A DNA stretch of 64,000 nucleotides from AP-15 sp963703855 (GTDB lineage Bacteria; Pseudomonadota; Alphaproteobacteria; ATCC43930; CGMCC-115725). The position numbers and the translations under genes were made by a program. The notes beneath the pieces were generated by a model. It was not told the origin of the DNA and ran no database searches. It worked only from the letters and a program-made list of their open reading frames with translations. The stretch's first letter is position 1. The number at the start of each line of letters is the position of its first letter. Shown here one piece after another: positions 54,714-63,239 of the stretch. The stretch spans positions 62,001-126,000 of the forward strand of contig CAVPFW010000015.1 in the NCBI GenBank assembly GCA_963703855.1. The letters run 5' to 3'.

Positions 54714-56342
54714 ATGCAGCAGGAAAGAGAGTTCGATTACATCGTCGTCGGCGCCGGCTCGGCCGGGTGCGTCTTGGCCAACCGGCTCAGCGCCGACCGG
54801 CATACGCGGGTGCTGCTGCTCGAAGCCGGCGGCAAGGACCGCAACCCGTGGATCCACATCCCGGCCGGCTTCTACCGCAACATCTATCACCCCAAGATCA
54901 CCTGGCAGTTCGAGACCGAGCCGCAGGCCGAGCTCGGCGGCCGGCGGGTCCCGTGGCCGCGCGGCAAGGTCTTGGGCGGGTCGAGCTCGATCAACGGGCT
55001 GATCTACATCCGCGGGCAACGCCAGGATTTCGAGCTGTGGCGCCAGCTCGGCAATACCGGCTGGTCTTACGACGACGTGCTGCCCTATTTCCGCCGCGCC
55101 GAGAACCAGGAGCGCGGCGCCGACCAGCATCACGGCAAGGGCGGCCCGCTCGACGTCTCCGATCTGCGCGCCCGCCACGAATTGCACGATGCCTTCATCG
55201 CCGCGGCGGAGCAGGCGGGCTACCGGCGCAACCCCGATTTCAACGGCGCCGAGCAGGACGGCGTCGGGCCGTTGCAGGTGACGGTGCGCCGGATGCGGCG
55301 CTGCAGCGCCGCGGTCGCCTATCTGCGCCCGGCATTGAAGCGCCCCAACCTCAAGGTCGAGATCCGCGCCTTGGCGCACCGGGTGTTGTTCGACGGCCGG
55401 CGCGCGGTCGGTCTCGAATACGCGCAGCACGGCGCCGTGCACCGGGTGCGGGCGCGCGGCGAAGTGATCCTCGCCGGCGGCTCGATCAACTCGCCGCAAT
55501 TATTGCAGCTCTCCGGCGTCGGGCCCGGCGAATTGCTGCGCGAGCACGGCATCGCCGTGGTCCACGAGCTGCCCGGGGTCGGCGAGAATTTGCAGGACCA
55601 CCTGAATTCGCGAATCGTCTATCGCGTCCGGAATGCCAACACCTTGAACGAGATTTCGCGCAGCTGGGTGCGCCAGGTTCGCGCCGGACTCGAATACGCA
55701 TTGGCGCGGCGCGGCGCCTTGATGATGGGGGCAGCGCCGATCGGGCTCTTCGTGCGCACCCGCCCCGGCCTCAACTCGCCCGATGTGCAGTACCAGTTCC
55801 TCGCCGGCAGCTTTGTCAGGCCGGGCAAGGAGATGCACGATTTTCCGGGCTGCCAGCTGACCTGCATCCCATGCCGACCGGAGAGCCGCGGCTGGCTGCG
55901 GATCCGCTCGCCCTATCCGACGATGCCGCCGGCGATCGAGCCCAACTACCTGTCGACCCAGGCCGACAAGGACACCCTCGTTGCCGGCCTGCGCATCGCC
56001 CGCAAGGTGTTTGCGAGCCCGGCAATGGCCGATCTGGCGGTCGGCGAGGTGTTGCCGGGGCCGGCGACCGACAGCGACGCCCAATGGCTCGACCACATCG
56101 CCCGGACCGCCGGCACGACCTTTCACCCGACCTCGACCTGCATGATGGGGCCGCCGGAACGCGGGGTCGTCGACCCCGAATTGCGCGTCCACGGCATCGA
56201 GGGCTTGCGGGTGATCGACGCCTCGATCATGCCGGCCGTGGTTTCCGGCAACACCAACGCAACGGTGATCATGATCGCCGAAAAAGCCGCCGACATGATC
56301 CGCGCCACGGCCCGCCCCGGCGCAACCGCCAGGGCCGCGTGA
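54714..56342 (+). CDS. GMC-family FAD oxidoreductase (choline dehydrogenase-like)
   Basis: 542 residues, paralogue of the enzyme at 23136. FAD-binding motif FDYIVVGAGSAGCVLANRLS, signature 1 GKVLGGSSSINGLIYIRGQR, signature 2 GGSINSPQLLQLSGVG, the active-site region GTTFHPTSTCMMG and the closing VVSGNTNATVIMIAEKAADM with conserved Asn. The HPTSTCMMG motif matches alcohol dehydrogenase/choline dehydrogenase types. Substrate unknown. No strong ribosome-binding site is visible before the ATG at 54714. Confidence 0.88.
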   Translation: MQQEREFDYIVVGAGSAGCVLANRLSADRHTRVLLLEAGGKDRNPWIHIPAGFYRNIYHPKITWQFETEPQAELGGRRVPWPRGKVLGGSSSINGLIYIRGQRQDFELWRQLGNTGWSYDDVLPYFRRAENQERGADQHHGKGGPLDVSDLRARHELHDAFIAAAEQAGYRRNPDFNGAEQDGVGPLQVTVRRMRRCSAAVAYLRPALKRPNLKVEIRALAHRVLFDGRRAVGLEYAQHGAVHRVRARGEVILAGGSINSPQLLQLSGVGPGELLREHGIAVVHELPGVGENLQDHLNSRIVYRVRNANTLNEISRSWVRQVRAGLEYALARRGALMMGAAPIGLFVRTRPGLNSPDVQYQFLAGSFVRPGKEMHDFPGCQLTCIPCRPESRGWLRIRSPYPTMPPAIEPNYLSTQADKDTLVAGLRIARKVFASPAMADLAVGEVLPGPATDSDAQWLDHIARTAGTTFHPTSTCMMGPPERGVVDPELRVHGIEGLRVIDASIMPAVVSGNTNATVIMIAEKAADMIRATARPGATARAA

Positions 56343-56615
56343 CGGCCGAGCCCTAACCTCCGATCCCATCTACGGCACAGGCAAGTATTCCTTCCGCCCA
56401 TAGAGCCGGTTCTCCCAGGTCAACAACGATCGGGACGATGGGAGGTATTTCAGATGCCGCCTAAAGACTTCCCGAGCACTTCAGAGAATTTGTCATAATG
56501 CCGATTATCCGACAAACGCCGCAGAACGGGTATTATGGGAAATGCGGGGTTTTCCAGAATGGCCCCTATGCGGCTTTGACAGCCGCCTCGGCGCAGGAGC
56601 GGAACCACAAGGTAT

Positions 56616-57296
56616 ATGGCGGCGGCTGGTTCATACGCAGGGGGAAGGTTTCCAAGCAGGATGACTGCGCATAGAATCCCGTTTGTGGAACCAGTAAGCG
56701 CAACAACGGGCACATGGGCGAAAATCGCGGCAGCGCTTAAAGATTGGCCTCTCTGGCTCTTCGTCGCTGTCGCTCTATCGTTGACCGTCTTCGCTCTTGT
56801 ACCCGAATTTCGGCAACTCGCATCACCCGCAGCAGGCAGCGGCGTTTTGTTTGCCGCAATTGTTGCATGGATATTCGTCGTATGCAGAGCGGTTACACCA
56901 ATTGTTCACGCTTTCCATGCCTACCGGACCGCCTCAGAGGCCCGCGTCAAGTATGTCATAACACCTATAGAACAGCAATGTTTTTGGGCAGTAGCCAAGC
57001 AGCCTGATAATTCTTTCCTAACCCAAATAGTAGGATACTTTATTGTGAGAAATAGGACAGATGAGCGATTATATTTAACAGGAATAAAGGTAATTAAGCC
57101 GAAGATTCCCGGTCAAAGATTACCCGGATTGCTAGCTGTAGAATCACCGCAACCTAATATGCGCGGCGAGGTGCGTCCCGGTCGATTTTTCATCCTGCCA
57201 CAATCGACCTCATCACTTCACGCAACAATCCTCATCCACGGAGTGCCAAAACAGAAATCCGGTGACATGAGCGCAGTCCTTGAGGTCGCCGACTAA
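56616..57296 (+). CDS. Membrane protein of unknown function (island)
   Basis: 226 residues, or 211 from an alternative ATG at 56661. Two membrane segments are near the N-terminus (WPLWLFVAVALSLTVFALVP; SGVLFAAIVAWIFVVCRAVT). A soluble C-terminal domain follows with KYVITPIEQQCFWAVAKQPD, SFLTQIVGYFIVRNRTDERL and RGEVRPGRFFILPQSTSS, which looks like an Ig-like or beta-sandwich fold. Codon use is much less GC-rich than in flanking genes. No family recognised. It opens a block of three poorly characterised genes plus a recombinase. Confidence 0.6.
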   Translation: MAAAGSYAGGRFPSRMTAHRIPFVEPVSATTGTWAKIAAALKDWPLWLFVAVALSLTVFALVPEFRQLASPAAGSGVLFAAIVAWIFVVCRAVTPIVHAFHAYRTASEARVKYVITPIEQQCFWAVAKQPDNSFLTQIVGYFIVRNRTDERLYLTGIKVIKPKIPGQRLPGLLAVESPQPNMRGEVRPGRFFILPQSTSSLHATILIHGVPKQKSGDMSAVLEVAD

Positions 57297-57431
57297 ACGC
57301 TCACAAGGAACGGGAAAGGCATAAAATCAGATGCGGTGTTGCTTCCCGGTAGCTCGATTTTCCATAAAACACCTTCCCCATTTACCTATGACTAAAAAAG
57401 AGAGAACCAATGCGCGTTGCATTAATCAAGA

Positions 57432-57497
57432 ATTATGCACCAAAATTAGACCGTTGAAGCGATTACGCTTTTCTGGTGCAGAATTCTCGTGCATAAT
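57432..57497. repeat. Paired inverted repeats upstream of the recombinase gene
   Basis: Outer arms attatgcac (57432-57440) and gtgcataat (57489-57497) are perfect complements. Inner arms tgcacca (57436-57442) and tggtgca (57474-57480) nest inside. The array lies immediately before the recombinase start, in the place where resolvases of this class have their res or crossover site. The surrounding gap 57297-57503 is AT-rich and otherwise empty. Confidence 0.6.
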
Positions 57498-57503
57498 AAA
57501 CCC

Positions 57504-58051
57504 ATGATTTACGGCTATGCACGGGTATCGACGGACGGCCAGAGCGTCGACCGCGCAGGTCGCGGCGTTGAGGAAGCCGGGGCGGGCAAGGTGTTCCGCG
57601 AAGTGGCGAGCGGAGCCAAGACCGACCGGGCGCAGCTTCGCCGCGTCCTCGACCAGCTCGACGCCGGCGACGTGCTGATGGTGACGCGGCTCGACCGGCT
57701 GGCGCGATCCACCCGCGACCTGCTCAATACACTCGCGGCGATCACCGCCAGGAAAGCCGGTTTCCGTTCGCTCGGCGATACATGGGCCGACACCACGACG
57801 CCGCACGGCCGCTTGATGCTGACCGTGCTCGGCGGGCTTGCTGAGTTCGAGCGGGAACTGATCCGCACCCGCACCAGCGAAGGCCGCGAGCGCGCCAAGG
57901 CGCGCGGCGTCAAGCTCGGCCGCAAACCGAAACTGACGCCCACCAGAAGCGCGAGGCGATACGCCGCCGCGACCGCGACGGCGAGCCGGTGCGCGAGATC
58001 GCCCGCAGCTACAACGTCAGCCACAGCACGATTTCACGGCTCAGAGCATGA
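57504..58051 (+). CDS. Serine recombinase (resolvase/invertase), several indels
   Basis: 182 residues once repaired. The catalytic domain starts MIYGYARVSTDGQSVD with the nucleophile Ser, then KVFREVASGAKTDRAQLRRV, LMVTRLDRLARSTRDLLNTL and LGGLAEFERELIRTRTSEGR. The C-terminal HTH is in another frame. An extra C near 57551 and a lost G near 57575 scramble about eight residues (repair gives VDAQVAALRKAGAG). A lost C at 57939-57941 hides the end; repair gives KLTPHQKREAIRRRDRDGEP and the HTH IARSYNVSHSTISRLRA. The stop overlaps the next start (ATGA). It is probably the mobility or inversion enzyme of this island. Confidence 0.8.
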
Positions 58052-58608
58052 CCGACAAACTTGAGGCCGCTCGCAGACAACTCGACTGCGCGATTAGGTT
58101 GACGGCCGCCGTCGATGATGAGCTTGCCGTCCACACTTTGGCCATGGCGTCATTCGGAATACTGAACGATCTTGCCAAGGAAACGATCAATTACGATGTG
58201 AAATTTAAGCCGCACTTCACCGCAATCGGCTGGCGTCAACTAACTAAGACAGCCAATTTCTTAAAACACGCCAACCACGACCCCGACGCAATTCTCGCGC
58301 CGCTTGATCCACACGACAATTATTTCCGTATCGGCTTCTGCGTTCTACTTTACCGATCACTAAAGGGCACGATAACGCCTCTAATGGCCGCGTTCCATTG
58401 CTGGATGATCATTCGCTGCCCTGACGAATTTCAAATCGTTGAGGATACCGACGAAGCTTTTGAACGCGCTTACCGGGACTCCATTGCACTCATCAAAGAA
58501 GAGGGCAGCCAAGTGGAGACAATTTTGCTGAATGCCCTGATTAAAGCCTATCAGGAGGGCATAATCTCCCCCGACGCTGGATTTCGCCGTCGCGACATCC
58601 GACTTTGA
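58048..58608 (+). CDS. Hypothetical protein, translationally coupled to the recombinase
   Basis: 186 residues, alpha-helical and soluble. The pattern MTDKLEAARRQLDCAIRLTA, DELAVHTLAMASFGILNDLA and TKTANFLKHANHDPDAILAP recalls a group of alphaproteobacterial hypothetical proteins that look HEPN-like, but I cannot name the family with confidence. Its start overlaps the recombinase stop. Codon use is lower in GC than the host. The tail RRRDIRL is just before the next gene (58613), so all three are one operon. Confidence 0.65.
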   Translation: MTDKLEAARRQLDCAIRLTAAVDDELAVHTLAMASFGILNDLAKETINYDVKFKPHFTAIGWRQLTKTANFLKHANHDPDAILAPLDPHDNYFRIGFCVLLYRSLKGTITPLMAAFHCWMIIRCPDEFQIVEDTDEAFERAYRDSIALIKEEGSQVETILLNALIKAYQEGIISPDAGFRRRDIRL

Positions 58609-58612
58609 ACAT

Positions 58613-59320
58613 ATGGAACCGATAATCACCGCGATCACATCCCAAGTCAGAAAAACTCTGATAGCCATCAAAGCTTCCCCGCCTCTATTAATTGCAGCTG
58701 TTCTCATTGGCGCAGTCCTCCTCTGTGGATTTTTTGCTGCGTTGATGGGATCGAAGGCGGGAGAAATCGCCGGAGCGCTTGGAAGCCTTATTGGCGGTAT
58801 CGTTGGTGCTGGTGGCGCGGTTTGGGCCGTCTTCCTGATGTTGTCGCGTCAAAGGAACGAGGAAACAGCAAAGGTCGCCGATGCGGTTAGAACCGAAGTC
58901 ACGACGCTCGTAAAATACATTATTGGGGCTGTCCACACGTGCCAGAACATAAAAACGGGAGTCGTGAAAATTCCACGCCAAGCTGCGGCTTATATTGTAC
59001 AAGATTTTGCGCGCGATCCTGTCGTTTATCCAGCGGTAGCGGATAAAGTCGGTTTATTGCCGCATCCCCATGCTACCATTGAATTCTACATGCGCCTTTC
59101 AGAGGCGAAAACCATGGTGGAGATGTTGCGAACCAAAGTTGATCCGCCCGGAATTATGTATTCGTCACCTCCGGTGGAGTATGTCACCCCAGAGTTTGCC
59201 GCGTCAGTTGTGGACAGTCTTAGCACGGCGCTACAGCTTGCACGGCCCATAGTTGCGAATAAAGGTGACTTTTCTGGGAAAGCACGGCTAGCAGGATGGG
59301 TAACAGGCTGGAGTTGTTAG
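58613..59320 (+). CDS. Membrane protein of unknown function (island)
   Basis: 235 residues. Two close membrane helices (about 25-45, PPLLIAAVLIGAVLLCGFFA; about 52-78, GEIAGALGSLIGGIVGAGGA) are followed by a helical cytoplasmic domain (RNEETAKVADAVRTEVTTLV, HATIEFYMRLSEAKTMVEML). No family recognised; the arrangement is seen in small sensors and defence-associated membrane proteins, which is no more than a resemblance. It ends the island operon, 4 bases after the preceding gene. Confidence 0.62.
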   Translation: MEPIITAITSQVRKTLIAIKASPPLLIAAVLIGAVLLCGFFAALMGSKAGEIAGALGSLIGGIVGAGGAVWAVFLMLSRQRNEETAKVADAVRTEVTTLVKYIIGAVHTCQNIKTGVVKIPRQAAAYIVQDFARDPVVYPAVADKVGLLPHPHATIEFYMRLSEAKTMVEMLRTKVDPPGIMYSSPPVEYVTPEFAASVVDSLSTALQLARPIVANKGDFSGKARLAGWVTGWSC

Positions 59321-59467
59321 CCAGATAGACGAGTGCTTGAAATCCGCCAAGATTCATTCCCTGATGCGGAGTGATTTCAAGTGCCACCACCTCCCTCTGA
59401 AAAAAGCAGCGCCGATTTTCCATAACACCGATTATGCGCCTCGTGCAAACAGGGCGGGTGGCGCGTT

Positions 59468-60332
59468 TCAGACGGCGAGGCGGTAGGTGTCGCCGTCGCG
59501 CACGACGTGGCCGGCGGTGCGGCCGGCGAAATGGGTGCCGATGACCAGGGTCGGGGCGTCGGCGAGGCGGGCCAGCATGGTTTCGCGGGTGGCGCGCGCC
59601 GCCGCCGGATCGGAATCGGCGGTCGAGCACCAGTCAGGGCGGGCGATCTGGCAGGGGTGGTGCATGAGGTCGCCGGTGATCAGCGCCTCTTCGCCCGCGG
59701 AGGCGATGCGCAGGCTGACATGGCCGGGAGTATGGCCCGGGGTCGGCACCAGGCTGACTTCATCGCAGATGCGATGGTCGGTCTCGACCAGGTCGACGAG
59801 ACCGGCCTCCCACACCGGCGTCACCGAATCGGCGAGCACCGCCTGCATGTCGTCGCGCTCACGCTGCGCGGTCCAGTGCGCGTGCTCGACCCGGCCCATC
59901 AGATAGCGCGCATTGGGAAAGGTCGGGACCCACCGGTTGCCGACCGGCCCGCCGGCCAGCATCGTGTTCCAGCCGACATGGTCGACATGGAGATGGGTGC
60001 ACACGACCGTGTCGATCGTCTCGCGCGGGATAGCCGGCGGCGGCGAGGTCGGCGAGGAAATTCGTCTGCATCCGGTTCCACGCCGGGATGCGGCGGTTCT
60101 CCTTGTCGTTGCCGAGGCAGGTGTCGACGATGATATGCCGGCTCGGGGTCTCGACCATCAGCGCGTGCACGCTCATCTTAAGTCGGCCGCGCTCGTCGGC
60201 GAAATCGGGCCGCAGCCAGTCGATCGGCAATATTTCTTCATATGTCGCCTGGGGCAGCAGAAAGCGGCTGCCGCCGGTGACCTCGAGCTCGACGATCTTG
60301 GTCACCGCGACCGCCCCGATCCGCCATTGCAT
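59468..60332 (-). CDS. MBL-fold metallo-hydrolase (one frameshift)
   Basis: 287 residues after repair. The first frame runs MQWRIGAVAVTKIVELEVTG to FLADLAAAGYPA; the second begins with the zinc motif CTHLHVDHVGWNTMLAG and continues with ARYLMGRVEHAHW, VPTPGHTPGHVSLRI, ITGDLMHHPCQ and LVIGTHFAGRTAGHVV. One extra base in the GGG at 60027-60029 (plus strand) separates them; repair reads AAGYPRETIDTVVCTHLHVD. The family hydrolyses lactones, esters or thioesters, and the AHW...THF pattern resembles N-acyl-homoserine lactonase-like proteins. Substrate unknown. Confidence 0.83.
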
Positions 60333-60547
60333 CGCCGCCCTCCGCCCGCTTCCGGTCGCCCGGTGCAGCGACTATCGGCCCGCCGCACCGGCGACGCCAG
60401 ATCCATCGCCCGGCGTCCGGCCGACCGCGAAACCAGCCGTGGGAAGTAGGGCAGGGTGGCCCGTGGCCCCCACCGGGTACCCGCCCGGCTTGCCCGCGAC
60501 GCCCGATCGGCGCATCCTTTACTCGCCGCGAGCGAAGGGAGACCGTC

Positions 60548-61750
60548 ATGCGCGAAGCCGTCATCGTCTCGACCGCCCGCACCCCGATCGGCAAGGCCTA
60601 TCGCGGCGCCTTCAACGACACCCAGGCGCAGGCATTGGCCGGCCACGTCGTCGCCGAGGCGGTGCGGCGCGCCGGCATCGACCCGGCCGAGATCGAGGAC
60701 GTCGTGCTCGGCGCGGCATTGCAGCAGGGCTCGTCCGGCTACAACATCGCCCGCCAGGCGGCGATCCGCGCCGGATTGCCGGTTTCGGTCGCCGGGATGA
60801 CGGTCGACCGGCAATGCGCCTCGGGGCTGATGGCGATCGCGACCGCGGCCAAACAGATCGTGCATGACGGCATGGCGATCGCGGTCGGCGGCGGGGTCGA
60901 GTCGATCTCCTTGGTGCAGAACGACCAGCGCAACGAATACCGCGCGCAGGACCCGTGGCTCGTCGAGCATCGGCCCGATCTCTACATGACGATGATCGAG
61001 ACCGCCGAGATCGTCGCCGAGCGCTGTCAGGTGACCCGCGAGGCCCAGGACGTCTATGCGCTCGAATCGCAGCTGCGCACGGCGGCGGCGCAGGCCGGGG
61101 GCCGCCTCGACCAGGAAATCGCCCCGCTCCCCTCGATGATGCGGGTCGAGAACCGCGAGACCGGCGAAGCCTCGTCGGTTGCGGTCGCACTCGACAGGGA
61201 CGAGGGCAACCGGCCATCGACCACCATCGCCGGGCTGGCGGCGCTGAAGCCGGTGTTTCGAGATGGGCAGACGGTCAAGGAGGGCCGCTTCGTCACCGCC
61301 GGCAATGCCTCGCAGCTGTCGGACGGCGCCTCGGCCTCGGTGCTGATCGAGGCCAAGGAGGCCGAGCGCCGCGGGCTCCAGCCGCTCGGCGCCTATCGCG
61401 GCATCGCGGTCGCCGGCTGCGCTCCCGACGAGATGGGGATCGGCCCGGTCTTCGCCGTGCCCAAGCTGCTGCGGCAGCACGGGCTCAAGGTCGGCGACAT
61501 CGGGCTGTGGGAGCTCAACGAGGCCTTCGCCGTGCAGGCGCTCTATTGCCGCGACCGGCTCGGCATCGACCCCGAACGGTACAACGTCGACGGTGGCGCC
61601 ATCGCGATCGGCCACCCCTATGGCATGTCGGGCGCGCGCATGGTTGGCCACGCGCTGATCGAGGGCAGGCGGCGCGGCGTGCGCTTTGTCGTCGTGACCA
61701 TGTGCGTGGGTGGCGGCATGGGTGCCGCGGGCTTGTTCGAGGTGCTGTAG
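60548..61750 (+). CDS. Acetyl-CoA acetyltransferase (thiolase)
   Basis: 400 residues, standard length for thiolases. The acyl-accepting Cys is in DRQCASGLMAIATA (residue 90). Later motifs are LWELNEAFAVQALY, GGAIAIGHPYGMSGARMVGH with the catalytic His, and VTMCVGGGMGAAGLFE with the second Cys. It catalyses condensation of acetyl-CoA or cleavage of 3-ketoacyl-CoA; the direction cannot be told. It stands alone, divergent from the MBL gene. A GAGCGAAGGGAG stretch precedes the ATG. Confidence 0.92.
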   Translation: MREAVIVSTARTPIGKAYRGAFNDTQAQALAGHVVAEAVRRAGIDPAEIEDVVLGAALQQGSSGYNIARQAAIRAGLPVSVAGMTVDRQCASGLMAIATAAKQIVHDGMAIAVGGGVESISLVQNDQRNEYRAQDPWLVEHRPDLYMTMIETAEIVAERCQVTREAQDVYALESQLRTAAAQAGGRLDQEIAPLPSMMRVENRETGEASSVAVALDRDEGNRPSTTIAGLAALKPVFRDGQTVKEGRFVTAGNASQLSDGASASVLIEAKEAERRGLQPLGAYRGIAVAGCAPDEMGIGPVFAVPKLLRQHGLKVGDIGLWELNEAFAVQALYCRDRLGIDPERYNVDGGAIAIGHPYGMSGARMVGHALIEGRRRGVRFVVVTMCVGGGMGAAGLFEVL

Positions 61751-61956
61751 CGGAGCCCCTCGGCCGCCGCGCCTGTCGCCGGCCGCCGCTGTCTGGCGAC
61801 GCAGTCGGATGCGCCGGGCGGCTCACGCCCGTTAACTATAATAGATTGAGTGGGATTTCGTTAACCCATTAATGCCGCAGATTCGGCCATTCTTGTATTG
61901 ACCATCCGTTAACATCAGCTAAACTGTGCTTACCAAGCCATTACCAAACGTTGAAG

Positions 61957-62611
61957 ATGCGCTGTTCACGACTGGCGGCGACGATCCTTTTGCTGAGCCA
62001 GCTGGTCGCCGCGGCGGCGCTGGCGGGCGAGCGCAAGGCGCCGCGCCCTGCGGCGGCGGGGCCCATCGGCACCCCCCTCGACCGCGTCGCCTTTGCGGTT
62101 GACGGCGCCGAGTTCGAGCCACGGCGCGGACGAGGCGATGTGGCGCACGGATCCGACCGGGCCGCAGGGACCGATGCAGGTCAGCGAGGCCGCGGCCAGC
62201 GATGTCGGCGGCGGCGACCGGTTCGACACCATGCAGAATCGCGAGCTCGGCCGCGCCTATCTGGCGCAGCTCTACCGCCGGTACGGCGCCTGGCCCGACG
62301 CGATCGCCGCCTACAATTGGGGCATCGGCAATCTCGACGCGTGGATCCGGGCGGGGCGGCCCGCCAATCGGCTCGCCTTTGGCGTCGGCGCCTATTTGGG
62401 CCGTGTCCTGCACGACAGCGGGCTGTGCGAGGGCATCTCCGGGAAAGCGCGGCCCAGACCGCCCGCATCGCCTTCGGGCTGTGCCGATTTCGGCGCCTGG
62501 GGAGGAGCCCTCGGAAACGGCGGGTACCCGGTTGGCGTCGCGACAAAACGCTTCTACGGGCAACTCGACAAGGCCATGCTGCTGGCGGCACGGCATGCCG
62601 ATGCGCGCTAG
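61957..62611 (+). CDS. Exported lytic transglycosylase-like protein (one frameshift)
   Basis: 217 residues after repair. The signal peptide MRCSRLAATILLLSQLVAAA and the first part to AFAVDGAE are in one frame; the SLT domain is in another. Dropping one T from the GAGTTC at 62110-62115 joins them as VDGAESSHGADEAMWRTDPT, with the catalytic Glu in GAESSHG. QGPMQVSEAAASDVGGGDRF, RELGRAYLAQLYRRYGAWPD and AIAAYNWGIGNLD complete the Slt fold. It probably cleaves peptidoglycan in the periplasm. The ATG at 61957 is preferred to an in-frame TTG two codons earlier. The upstream 200 bases are AT-rich. Confidence 0.82.
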
Positions 62612-62691
62612 CGGAGCGAATTTGCCGCTTGGCACCCGCCCCGCTTTTGATGCAGAAACGCCAAAATCCCTTGCAACCCGGGGCCATCCAC

Positions 62692-62740
62692 ACTGTCCTC
62701 GGGCCGGGCCAAAGGGCCGGACCCGTGGGCGGGGGCGAGG
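62692..62740 (-). repeat. Dispersed GC-rich palindrome, copy E
   Basis: On the minus strand: gggtccggccctttggcccg followed by GCCCGAGGACAGT. It is nearly the same as copy B in both core and flank (gtgggcgggggcgag). It lies between the transglycosylase gene and the convergent 47-residue gene. Confidence 0.75.
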
Positions 62741-62805
62741 AGAAAGAAATGCGCGCCGTCTATATGGTTGGCATCGCTAGCCCGGCCGCCTGGCCCGCTG
62801 CTCCG

Positions 62806-62949
62806 CTACAGCGGCATTCTGGCCCAGCCGCCAAGCAACAGCACGGCCCGCAGCGCCAGGTTCCACATCAGCAACACCAACGCGACATTCGACAATATCG
62901 CGGTCGACAGCGGCAGCTTCTGATCTGTCGAGGGGAACGCCTGCAGCAT
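62806..62949 (-). CDS. 47-residue single-pass membrane protein in the sigma-54 regulon
   Basis: The peptide is MLQAFPSTDQKLPLSTAILS, then a hydrophobic helix NVALVLLMWNLALRAVLLLG and a short GWARMPL end. An excellent AGGAGAG ribosome-binding site 7 bases before the ATG makes it a real gene although very short. A longer frame reaches 63102 but would pass over the predicted transcription start. Its promoter region has a sigma-54 promoter and the same palindrome as the PEP-CTERM genes 43 kb away, so it is probably co-regulated with surface-protein or exopolysaccharide functions. Function unknown. Confidence 0.7.
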   Translation of the reverse strand: MLQAFPSTDQKLPLSTAILSNVALVLLMWNLALRAVLLLGGWARMPL

Positions 62950-63016
62950 AAGGTTCTCTCCTGCGCCGTTCTCTCCCAAGCCGGGAGACGCCGGTCGCTC
63001 GGCAACAGATAAGCGG

Positions 63017-63032
63017 TGCAAGAATCGCGCCA
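63017..63032 (-). promoter_or_regulatory. Sigma-54 promoter of the 47-residue gene
   Basis: On the minus strand: TGGCGCGATTCTTGCA, matching TGGCACG-N4-TTGCA with one change and exact GG-N10-GC spacing. Predicted transcription start near 63007, 58 bases before the ATG. Confidence 0.8.
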
Positions 63033-63084
63033 CCGGCATAAGAACGTGAAACAGATGCTCTTTTTGTCGCGCTCCTGAAGGGTG

Positions 63085-63101
63085 TGTAAAGTTTATCGAC
63101 A
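63085..63101. promoter_or_regulatory. Candidate activator site upstream of the 47-residue gene
   Basis: On the minus strand: TGTCGATAAACTTTACA, extended by CACC on one side and GGTG on the other. It is 52 bases from the -24 box at 63032, one helical turn less than the 62 bases at the two PEP-CTERM genes, so it would lie on the same face of the DNA. Confidence 0.65.
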
Positions 63102-63239
63102 CACCATTGCGAGCGGCAAGACTGATGCGCGCCGGTGCGGCCGGCCTACTCGCGCCGCCGGTTGCCGGACGGGGAAGTGCAGGCCGCGCCGGCGCGGCGG
63201 CCGGAAGGAGCCGGTCGAGAGCAGGGTCGGTGTCGCCGA

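Noticed and set aside
56450..56713. A possible 87-residue protein on the minus strand at the left end of the island
   Set aside because: It overlaps the start of the plus-strand membrane protein, has no clear ribosome-binding site and no recognised domain. It may be real but cannot be supported.
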